Below, one piece after another: positions 1 to 6,983 of a stretch of 64,000 nt of DNA. Position 1 is the first letter of the stretch. The number at the start of each line of letters is the position of its first letter. This DNA comes from Larix kaempferi (lineage: Eukaryota > Streptophyta > Pinopsida > Pinales > Pinaceae). The DNA lies in contig BSBM01000461.1 in NCBI GenBank assembly GCA_027924585.1, forward strand, positions 8,078,001 to 8,142,000, read 5' to 3'. The notes below the pieces were generated by a model. That model was given only the letters and a program-made list of their open reading frames with translations. It was not told the origin of the DNA and made no database searches. Made by a program: the position numbers and the translations under genes.

Positions 1-1010
1 TCAGCCACCAATGACTGTTTTGAGCGACAATCATCAGTGTTGTGCCAGGGGCTTTTGTGGAACTCGCACCACTTCCCGGTGTCCTTCTTTGTCTTTTCTT
101 TACCCTTCTTCGCCTGTGGTTGGGACTGGTTTTCCTTTTCTTGCCCCGTGCTCTGCGAGCCAGAGTTTCCCTTGCCCTGCTTCTGCGCAGGTCCGAAGTC
201 ACGCTTGTTCTTTTGCTGAAATTTTTGCTCAATTTTGACAGCATATCGATAGGCGGATCCGAGTGAAGAGATTTCCAGGAAATCCATCTCTATTCGGATG
301 TATCGGTGTAGGCCACTGCGATATTTCAGTACTAGGTGCCGCTCGGAGTCCTTGATACCCAGCTTTGTGCGCAAGGTATGAAATTTGTTGGTGTACTCCG
401 ACACCGTTTGGTCCCTCTCTTGATGCAGAATGGTCCATTTTGTGTACTGGTCATCATAGTTTCCAACAGGGTAATATTGTTCTTTGACGGCATCTATAAA
501 AGAGGCCCAAGTGGGATTGGAATATTCAAACAATCCAGACTCGTCTGACGAGTTTTGCTCACAATAAGTTTCCCACCAATTTTTGACATGGGGGACGGCC
601 TTAAGGAGCGCAAAGATGATCTTTTCCCTGTCGGAAAATTTGTGGACAGAGAAATACCCTTCTAGTAGATTCAACCATTTATCTAGAGCATCGGCATCGA
701 TTTGGCCTTCAAATAAAGGGATATCAAAATTAACTTGTACCTTGAAGGGAGTCGTATCTCCGAAATGGCTGCTCGTTGAGGGTGCAATTGTCGCTGTTGG
801 CATGCGTTGAAGGATTTGGGCGAAATTATCCATCATCTCGTTCCTCTGTCGCGCGAGGGCTTCCTCGAGCAACAACTTGATAGGATCTACTGCTCCGTCG
901 TCTCTCTTTTCTTCCGCCATAGGAGGCCGTTTGGGGCGGCGAGAGTGGTCTTCCCCAAGTGAAACTAGTTCGAGACCCAACTCTCTGTATCCTGACCTCG
1001 TTGGGGACAT
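1..1010 (-). CDS. Gag-protease polyprotein, unit 0, partial (N-terminal part only)
   Basis: The frame opens at the ATG whose complement is at 1008-1010 and is cut by the left edge of the window, just after the zinc-knuckle region. It contains the N-terminal region and the complete gag capsid-like domain. Unit-specific change: A74T (codon near 791). There is also a synonymous Q262 change near 230. No premature stop is seen in the part present. Full domain notes are under unit 1. Confidence 0.85.
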   Translation of the reverse strand, partial: MSPTRSGYRELGLELVSLGEDHSRRPKRPPMAEEKRDDGAVDPIKLLLEEALARQRNEMMDNFAQILQRMPTATIAPSTSSHFGDTTPFKVQVNFDIPLFEGQIDADALDKWLNLLEGYFSVHKFSDREKIIFALLKAVPHVKNWWETYCEQNSSDESGLFEYSNPTWASFIDAVKEQYYPVGNYDDQYTKWTILHQERDQTVSEYTNKFHTLRTKLGIKDSERHLVLKYRSGLHRYIRIEMDFLEISSLGSAYRYAVKIEQKFQQKNKRDFGPAQKQGKGNSGSQSTGQEKENQSQPQAKKGKEKTKKDTGKWCEFHKSPWHNTDDCRSKQSLVA

Positions 1011-1038
1011 GCACCGAGAAACAATCAAAGAGCAGACC

Positions 1039-1050
1039 GCTCTGATACCA
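1039..1050 (-). promoter_or_regulatory. Primer-binding site, initiator-Met tRNA type
   Basis: On the minus strand the bases read TGGTATCAGAGC, the classic plant retrotransposon PBS complementary to the 3' end of tRNA-iMet. It lies one nucleotide (G) after the LTR's terminal CA. The same site recurs at the same distance inside every LTR, for example 3694-3705, 6349-6360, 9005-9016 and 62105-62116. It would prime minus-strand cDNA synthesis, and it fixes the orientation of the element and the 3' boundary of the LTR. Confidence 0.93.
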
Positions 1051-1209
1051 CTGATCCGGATTTATGTGGGAACGAAACAAAAGATAGCATATACAGAATC
1101 ATATACATAGATATATTGCAAATAACACAGTGATACAGTAAACACATATTCTATTAAATAGCGGAAATAGAATAGACTGTAAAATACAATAGCTAGAATG
1201 GTGGTAGCT

Positions 1210-1225
1210 ATCTCTGAGAAGAGAT
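1210..1225 (-). other. Perfect 6-bp stem-loop in the predicted R/U5 leader
   Basis: The arms atctct and agagat enclose a 4-nt loop (gaga on the plus strand). A second short stem lies at 1267-1281 (aggcc/ggcct around gaaag), immediately downstream of the TATA-like box. Both would be in the 5' leader of the RNA if transcription starts near 1255 or above. Both recur in every unit. A role in packaging, dimerisation or polyadenylation is possible but not shown. Confidence 0.4.
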
Positions 1226-1280
1226 GTGGCCGCTATGCTCATTCGTGCCAAGATGAATACAAAGAGAGGCCGAAAGGGCC

Positions 1281-1288
1281 TATTTATC
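1281..1288 (-). promoter_or_regulatory. TATA-like box of the LTR promoter
   Basis: The minus strand reads GATAAATAGGCC, close to the TATAAATA box common in plant LTR promoters. It lies about 385 bp into the LTR, with about 230 bp left before the PBS, a reasonable U3/R-U5 split. Transcription would start around 1250-1260 and run toward lower coordinates into gag. The box is unchanged in all 24 LTRs. The first base is G rather than T, so this is a variant box; no start site has been shown. Confidence 0.6.
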
Positions 1289-1466
1289 ATAAGCATGAGG
1301 GAAAGAATCCCAAACATCCAAAAACCTAACCCTAGGAGATGAAGCGCCAAAAGTCATGTGGGCCCCGTTTGGGTAAGTTAGTACATCAACTTCCCGGGGT
1401 CGTAACTTTTGCATGCGATCTCCGTTTGGGGCGCTCGGTAGCCCGTTGGAAAGGTCTATCCGAGAT

Positions 1467-3665
1467 TTACAACTTTCGAGTGGGCCCAAATGCATGCCGA
1501 AGGCATCCATTTGGTCCCCCAAATCGCCAAAAAATGTCGTTTAGGGCCTCAAAATGGCTTCGGAAGTTCAGGACCCGAAAAACTGCTAAAAATAGTAATT
1601 TATCAAAATTGCCAGAAGACTGTTTTGAGCCAGTTGGAAGAGGTGGGCCGCCACCGATATCCACCTGGATCAATCCTCCATCCTTAGGAAGCAATGGTCT
1701 CCATTGCGTTAAATCCCTTATCTCATGTCGAGCTGTGTGTCGAGTTGAGCTCTTGGTGTGACATTTGCTGAAGTGGAAAGATTGCCTTACTTTGACATCT
1801 TCAGAGGGTAGTAATTGTTGTTGATGGATGCGCTGGAGCTGTTCAACAGTTTTGGTTGTTGTGGTATCCTTGGTGTGCACCAGTGTGGATGGTTTCTTTT
1901 TGGAGGGGCCCCTTGAATGCGTGGCCTTGCACTGTAGAGGTACCCGAATAGGCGATGCTGCACTAACTTTGTGTTTTTCTTGTTTCTGCTGAGTAGAAGG
2001 ATAATCTGCAGAGGTTGTGGATGTCTCCGCGATCTGATGTTCACCTTTAGTGGCAATTGCGAATAGGGAAAATTTCCCAGTGTGGGAGATTATCTTTCTT
2101 CCCTGCTCGTTTGGGGTAGGTGCAACTATCTCTGGTATCCGATAGAGTTGTCCTCCCAAAGTGACAATGACACTGCGAGGTCGTGATTCATATACAGCAT
2201 GACGCTTCCACATATATGGTTGTCCTAAAAGAACATCACATACTTCAAGTGGGGCCACATCACACAATACCTCATCTTTGAAGGGCTTGATGCCATATGG
2301 CAGGCGACATTGGTGACTGACACGGATCCTTCTTCCTTGGCTTAGCCATCCAATGGTGTATGGTTGTGGGTGTGGCGTTATTGGTAGCTCCAATCTCTTG
2401 ATGACTTCTTCTGAGATCAGGTTCTTCTGGCTGCCGCTGTCCACAACAAAGTGTAGGGGAATTCCCTTCACCCACATCTGTGAGTGGAAAAGGCGCTCCT
2501 CTGCCTCCGACTCTTCAGGCTCCTCTGGCTGAATCTGTGTGGTGGCAACAACGGCACTGGGTTCTGCATCAATGATCTGCTTCCCTTTTTGCGCGGCTGT
2601 GAAATTAGGTTCCGAGTCAGAATCGAAACTGGGATCTGATTCTGAAGCTTTGATCTCAGCCACCAATGACTGTTTTGAGCGACAATCATCAGTGTTGTGC
2701 CAGGGGCTTTTGTGGAACTCGCACCACTTCCCGGTGTCCTTCTTTGTCTTTTCTTTACCCTTCTTCGCCTGTGGTTGGGACTGGTTTTCCTTTTCTTGCC
2801 CCGTGCTCTGCGAGCCAGAGTTTCCCTTGCCCTGCTTCTGCGCAGGTCCGAAGTCACGCTTGTTCTTTTGCTGAAATTTCTGCTCAATTTTGACAGCATA
2901 TCGATAGGCGGATCCGAGTGAAGAGATTTCCAGGAAATCCATCTCTATTCGGATGTATCGGTGTAGGCCACTGCGATATTTCAGTACTAGGTGCCGCTCG
3001 GAGTCCTTGATACCCAACTTTGTGCGCAAGGTATGAAATTTGTTGGTGTACTCCGACACCGTTTGGTCCCTCTCTTGATGCAGAATGGTCCATTTTGTGT
3101 ACTGGTCATCATAGTTTCCAACAGGGTAATATTGTTCTTTGACGGCATCTATAAAAGAGGCCCAAGTGGGATTGGAATATTCAAACAATCCAGACTCGTC
3201 TGACGAGTTTTGCTCACAATAAGTTTCCCACCAATTTTTGACATGGGGGACGGCCTTAAGGAGCGCAAAGATGATCTTTTCCCTGTCGGAAAATTTGTGG
3301 ACAGAGAAATACCCTTCTAGTAGATTCAACCATTTATCTAGAGCATCGGCATCGATTTGGCCTTCAAATAAAGGGATATCAAAATTAACTTGTACCTTGA
3401 AGGGAGTCGTATCTCCGAAATGGCTGCTCGTTGAGGGTGCAATTGCCGCTGTTGGCATGCGTTGAAGGATTTGGGCGAAATTATCCATCATCTCGTTCCT
3501 CTGTCGCGCGAGGGCTTCCTCGAGCAACAACTTGATAGGATCTACTGCTCCGTCGTCTCTCTTTTCTTCCGCCATAGGAGGCCGTTTGGGGCGGCGAGAG
3601 TGGTCTTCCCCAAGTGAAACTAGTTCGAGACCCAACTCTCTGTATCCTGACCTCGTTGGGGACAT
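1467..3665 (-). CDS. Gag-protease polyprotein, unit 1, intact 732 aa (reference description)
   Basis: This encodes the retroelement's structural gag protein fused to an aspartic protease. Gag would form the particle and bind RNA; the protease would cleave the polyprotein. Domains: a retrotransposon gag capsid-like region at about residues 93-260; a basic K/Q-rich linker at 261-313; a zinc knuckle C315-x2-H318-x4-H323-x4-C328; an acidic stretch at 380-391; a retropepsin domain at about 398-510 with DSG at 409-411 and LLG at 479-481; and an unrecognised K/T/S/Q-rich tail from 515. There is no reverse transcriptase, RNase H, integrase or chromodomain. Residues 661-664 are encoded by the polypurine tract and 665-732 lie in the LTR. 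The start chosen is the first in-frame ATG; a second ATG at 3575 (MAEEK, ATGGCG context) is a good alternative and would give 702 aa. Unit 1 has E648 where other units have M648. Confidence 0.9.
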   Translation of the reverse strand: MSPTRSGYRELGLELVSLGEDHSRRPKRPPMAEEKRDDGAVDPIKLLLEEALARQRNEMMDNFAQILQRMPTAAIAPSTSSHFGDTTPFKVQVNFDIPLFEGQIDADALDKWLNLLEGYFSVHKFSDREKIIFALLKAVPHVKNWWETYCEQNSSDESGLFEYSNPTWASFIDAVKEQYYPVGNYDDQYTKWTILHQERDQTVSEYTNKFHTLRTKLGIKDSERHLVLKYRSGLHRYIRIEMDFLEISSLGSAYRYAVKIEQKFQQKNKRDFGPAQKQGKGNSGSQSTGQEKENQSQPQAKKGKEKTKKDTGKWCEFHKSPWHNTDDCRSKQSLVAEIKASESDPSFDSDSEPNFTAAQKGKQIIDAEPSAVVATTQIQPEEPEESEAEERLFHSQMWVKGIPLHFVVDSGSQKNLISEEVIKRLELPITPHPQPYTIGWLSQGRRIRVSHQCRLPYGIKPFKDEVLCDVAPLEVCDVLLGQPYMWKRHAVYESRPRSVIVTLGGQLYRIPEIVAPTPNEQGRKIISHTGKFSLFAIATKGEHQIAETSTTSADYPSTQQKQEKHKVSAASPIRVPLQCKATHSRGPSKKKPSTLVHTKDTTTTKTVEQLQRIHQQQLLPSEDVKVRQSFHFSKCHTKSSTRHTARHEIRDLTQWRPLLPKDGGLIQVDIGGGPPLPTGSKQSSGNFDKLLFLAVFRVLNFRSHFEALNDIFWRFGGPNGCLRHAFGPTRKL
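1481..1519. repeat. Imperfect inverted repeat (18-nt arms, 3-nt loop) in U3, variable between copies
   Basis: The left arm is 1481-1498, the loop 1499-1501 and the right arm 1502-1519. In unit 1, 15 of 18 positions pair; in most other units 14 of 18 pair, because base 1506 is a. The left arm contains tgggcc (site II-like) and, read on the minus strand, CATGCA (RY/Sph-like core). The same element lies at the same offset in all 24 LTRs and holds most of the differences between copies. It also encodes the extreme C-terminus of the gag-pro frame. Confidence 0.75.
1673..1685 (-). other. Polypurine tract (second-strand primer)
   Basis: The minus strand reads AAGGATGGAGGAT and directly abuts the TG that opens the LTR. 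It is purine-rich with two T interruptions, as expected for a plus-strand cDNA primer of an LTR element. It recurs beside every LTR, for example 4328-4340, 6984-6996 and 62739-62751. It lies within the open reading frame (residues KDGG), so the frame crosses it without a stop. Confidence 0.75.
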
Positions 3666-3706
3666 GCACCGAGAAACAATCAAAGAGCAGACCGCTCTGA
3701 TACCAC

Positions 3707-4327
3707 TGATCCGGATTTATGTGGGAACGAAACAAAAGATAGCATATACAGAATCATATACATAGATATATTGCAAATAACACAGTGATACAGTAAACAC
3801 ATATTCTATTAAATAGCGGAAATAGAATAGACTGTAAAATACAATAGCTAGAATGGTGGTAGCTATCTCTGAGAAGAGATGTGGCCGCTATGCTCATTCG
3901 TGCCAAGATGAATACAAAGAGAGGCCGAAAGGGCCTATTTATCATAAGCATGAGGGAAAGAATCCCAAACATCCAAAAACCTAACCCTAGGAGATGAAGC
4001 GCCAAAAGTCATGTGGGCCCCGTTTGGGTAAGTTAGTACATCAACTTCCCGGGGTCGTAACTTTTGCATGCGATCTCCGTTTGGGGCGCTCGGTAGCCCG
4101 TTGGAAAGGTCTATCCGAGATTTACAACTTTCAACTGGGCCCAAATGCATGCCGAAGGCAACCATTTGGTCCCCCAAATCGCCAAAAAATGTCGTTTAGG
4201 GCCTCAAAATGGCTCCGGAAGTTCAGGACCCGAAAAACTGCTAAAAATAGTAATTTATCAAAATTGCCAGAAGACTGTTTTGAGCCAGTTGGAAGAGGTG
4301 GGCCGCCACCGATATCCACCTGGATCA
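3707..4327 (-). repeat. LTR 2
   Basis: Variable-site states: c; ccg; a; c; a; tt; c, plus a g-to-a change at the site equivalent to 1478. That change (CGA to TGA on the minus strand) ends the gag-pro frame three codons early. Confidence 0.85.
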
Positions 4328-6320
4328 ATCCTCCATCCTTAGGAAGCAATGGTCTCCATTGCGTTAAATCCCTTATCATATGTCGAGCTGTGTGTCGAGT
4401 TGAGCTCTTGGTGTGACATTTGCTGAAGTGGAAAGATTGCCTTACTTTGACATCTTCAGAGGGTAGTAATTGTTGTTGATGGATGCGCTGGAGCTGTTCA
4501 ACAGTTTTGGTTGTTGTGGTATCCTTGGTGTGCACCAGTGTGGATGGTTTCTTTTTGGAGGGGCCCCTTGAATGCGTGGCCTTGCACTGTAGAGGTACCC
4601 GAATAGGCGATGCTGCACTAACTTTGTGTTTTTCTTGTTTCTGCTGAGTAGAAGGATAATCTGCAGAGGTTGTGGATGTCTCCGCGATCTGATGTTCACC
4701 TTTAGTGGCAATTGCGAATAGGGAAAATTTCCCAGTGTGGGAGATTATCTTTCTTCCCTGCTCGTTTGGGGTAGGTGCAACTATCTCTGGTATCCGATAG
4801 AGTTGTCCTCCCAAAGTGACAATGACACTGCGAGGTCGTGATTCATATACAGCATGACGCTTCCACATATATGGTTGTCCTAAAAGAACATCACATACTT
4901 CAAGTGGGGCCACATCACACAATACCTCATCTTTGAAGGGCTTGATGCCATATGGCAGGCGACATTGGTGACTGACACGGATCCTTCGTCCTTGGCTTAG
5001 CCATCCAATGGTGTATGGTTGTGGGTGTGGCGTTATTGGTAGCTCCAATCTCTTGATGACTTCTTCTGAGATCAGGTTCTTCTGGCTGCCGCTGTCCACA
5101 ACAAAGTGTAGGGGAATTCCCTTCACCCACATCTGTGAGTGGAAAAGGCGCTCCTCTGCCTCCGACTCTTCAGGCTCCTCTGGCTGAATCTGTGTGGTGG
5201 CAACAACGGCACTGGGTTCTGCATCAATGATCTGCTTCCCTTTTTGCGCGGCTGTGAAATTAGGTTCCGAGTCATAATCGAAACTGGGATCTGATTCTGA
5301 AGCTTTGATCTCAGCCACCAATGACTGTTTTGAGCGACAATCATCAGTGTTGTGCCAGGGGCTTTTGTGGAACTCGCACCACTTCCCGGTGTCCTTCTTT
5401 GTCTTTTCTTTACCCTTCTTCGCCTGTGGTTGGGACTGGTTTTCCTTTTCTTGCCCCGTGCTCTGCGAGCCAGAGTTTCCCTTGCCCTGCTTCTGCGCAG
5501 GTCCGAAGTCACGCTTGTTCTTTTGCTGAAATTTCTGCTCAATTTTGACAGCATATCGATAGGCGGATCCGAGTGAAGAGATTTCCAGGAAATCCATCTC
5601 TATTCGGATGTATCGGTGTAGGCCACTGCGATATTTCAGTACTAGGTGCCGCTCGGAGTCCTTGATACCCAGCTTTGTGCGCAAGGTATGAAATTTGTTG
5701 GTGTACTCCGACACCGTTTGGTCCCTCTCTTGATGCAGAATGGTCCATTTTGTGTACTGGTCATCATAGTTTCCAACAGGGTAATATTGTTCTTTGACGG
5801 CATCTATAAAAGAGGCCCAAGTGGGATTGGAATATTCAAACAATCCAGACTCGTCTGACGAGTTTTGCTCACAATAAGTTTCCCACCAATTTTTGACATG
5901 GGGGACGGCCTTAAGGAGCGCAAAGATGATCTTTTCCCTGTCGGAAAATTTGTGGAGAGAGAAATACCCTTCTAGTAGATTCAACCATTTATCTAGAGCA
6001 TCGGCATCGATTTGGCCTTCAAATAAAGGGATATCAAAATTAACTTGTACCTTGAAGGGAGTCGTATCTCCGAAATGGCTGCTCGTTGAGGGTGCAATTG
6101 CCGCTGTTGGCATGCGTCGAAGGATTTGGGCGAAATTATCCATCATCTCGTTCCTCTGTCGCGCGAGGGCTTCCTCGAGCAACAACTTGATAGGATCTAC
6201 TGCTCCGTCGTCTCTCTTTTCTTCCGCCATAGGAGGCCGTTTGGGGCGGCGAGAGTGGTCTTCCCCAAGTGAAACTAGTTCGAGACCCAACTCTCTGTAT
6301 CCTGACCTCGTTGGGGACAT
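4131..6320 (-). CDS. Gag-protease polyprotein, unit 2, 729 aa (stops three codons early)
   Basis: All domains and the DSG active site are intact. Differences from the consensus: Q68R, V122L in the capsid-like region and S349Y in the acidic linker. The last three codons are lost to a CGA-to-TGA change, a typical cytosine deamination product at a CpG. V122L is shared with units 3-5 and S349Y with units 3 and 7, marking a subfamily near the left end of the window. Confidence 0.88.
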   Translation of the reverse strand: MSPTRSGYRELGLELVSLGEDHSRRPKRPPMAEEKRDDGAVDPIKLLLEEALARQRNEMMDNFAQILRRMPTAAIAPSTSSHFGDTTPFKVQVNFDIPLFEGQIDADALDKWLNLLEGYFSLHKFSDREKIIFALLKAVPHVKNWWETYCEQNSSDESGLFEYSNPTWASFIDAVKEQYYPVGNYDDQYTKWTILHQERDQTVSEYTNKFHTLRTKLGIKDSERHLVLKYRSGLHRYIRIEMDFLEISSLGSAYRYAVKIEQKFQQKNKRDFGPAQKQGKGNSGSQSTGQEKENQSQPQAKKGKEKTKKDTGKWCEFHKSPWHNTDDCRSKQSLVAEIKASESDPSFDYDSEPNFTAAQKGKQIIDAEPSAVVATTQIQPEEPEESEAEERLFHSQMWVKGIPLHFVVDSGSQKNLISEEVIKRLELPITPHPQPYTIGWLSQGRRIRVSHQCRLPYGIKPFKDEVLCDVAPLEVCDVLLGQPYMWKRHAVYESRPRSVIVTLGGQLYRIPEIVAPTPNEQGRKIISHTGKFSLFAIATKGEHQIAETSTTSADYPSTQQKQEKHKVSAASPIRVPLQCKATHSRGPSKKKPSTLVHTKDTTTTKTVEQLQRIHQQQLLPSEDVKVRQSFHFSKCHTKSSTRHTARHMIRDLTQWRPLLPKDGGLIQVDIGGGPPLPTGSKQSSGNFDKLLFLAVFRVLNFRSHFEALNDIFWRFGGPNGCLRHAFGPS

Positions 6321-6361
6321 GCACCGAGAAACAATCAAAGAGCAGACCGCTCTGATACCAC

Positions 6362-6983
6362 TGATCCGGATTTATGTGGGAACGAAACAAAAGATAGCAT
6401 ATACAGAATCATATACATAGATATATTGCAAATAACACAGTGATACAGTAAACACATATTCTATTAAATAGCGGAAATAGAATAGACTGTAAAATACAAT
6501 AGCTAGAATGGTGGTAGCTATCTCTGAGAAGAGATGTGGCCGCTATGCTCATTCGTGCCAAGATGAATACAAAGAGAGGCCGAAAGGGCCTATTTATCAT
6601 AAGCATGAGGGAAAGAATCCCAAACATCCAAAAACCTAACCCTAGGAGATGAAGCGCCAAAAGTCATGTGGGCCCCGTTTGGGTAAGTTAGTACATCAAC
6701 TTCCCGGGGTCGTAACTTTTGCATGCGATCTCCGTTTGGGGCGCTCGGTAGCCCGTTTGAAAGGTCTATCCGAGATTTACAACTTTCGAATGGGCCCAAA
6801 TACATGCCGAGGGAAACCATTTGGTCCCCCAAATCGCCAAAAAATGTCGTTTAGGGCCTCAAAATGGCTCCGGAAGTTCAGGACCCCGAAAAACTGCTAA
6901 AAATAGTAATTTATCAAAATTGCCAGAAGACTGTTTTGAGCCAGTTGGAAGAGGTGGGCCGCCACCGATATCCACCTGGATCA
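6362..6983 (-). repeat. LTR 3 (622 bp, 1-nt insertion)
   Basis: Variable-site states: a; ccg; g; a; a; tt; c, plus a at the site equivalent to 1492, which breaks the CATGCA core. An extra c near 6883-6886 (ggacccc instead of ggaccc) makes this the only unit with a length change. A private base is near 6757 (gcccgttt). Confidence 0.85.

Larger units (their letters stand above)
1052..1672 (-). repeat. LTR 1 (621 bp), reference description
   Basis: On the minus strand the LTR begins TGATCCAG at 1672 and ends CCGGATCA at 1052, giving short inverted ends (TGATCC[A/G]G). The PBS follows after 1 nt and the polypurine tract abuts the other end, which supports both boundaries. It contains the last 68 codons of the gag-pro frame, the variable hairpin at 1481-1519, a TATA-like box at 1281-1288 and, downstream of it, two short stem-loops. 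States at the variable sites (1480; 1497-1499; 1501; 1504; 1506; 1511-1512; 1516, plus strand): g; ccg; a; c; t; tt; c. The private base near 1555 (ggcttcgg) is synonymous in the frame. Confidence 0.85.

Noticed and set aside
1324-1338. cctaaccctagg resembling plant telomere repeat
   Set aside because: It is one short match inside each LTR with no tandem TTTAGGG; it is part of U3, not a telomeric tract.
1339-1761. A 140-codon plus-strand open frame in every unit
   Set aside because: It runs antisense across the LTR and gag-pro tail, has no recognisable domain, and changes with the hairpin variants. It is a shadow of the minus-strand element.
2539-2874. A 111-codon plus-strand frame rich in Phe, Cys and Pro, resembling a membrane protein
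   Set aside because: It is exactly antisense to the knuckle and basic linker of gag; the hydrophobic look comes from reading lysine-rich codons in reverse. Single-base variants in units 2, 3 and 7 shorten it freely.
2468-2899. A 143-codon Arg/Lys/Ser-rich minus-strand frame
   Set aside because: It overlaps gag-pro in another frame across the basic linker; its composition is a by-product of that coding sequence.
3666-3683. A start upstream of the first ATG using TTG
   Set aside because: TTG initiation is a bacterial convention; the context is a plant retroelement, so the first ATG (3665) or the ATGGCG at 3575 is more likely.
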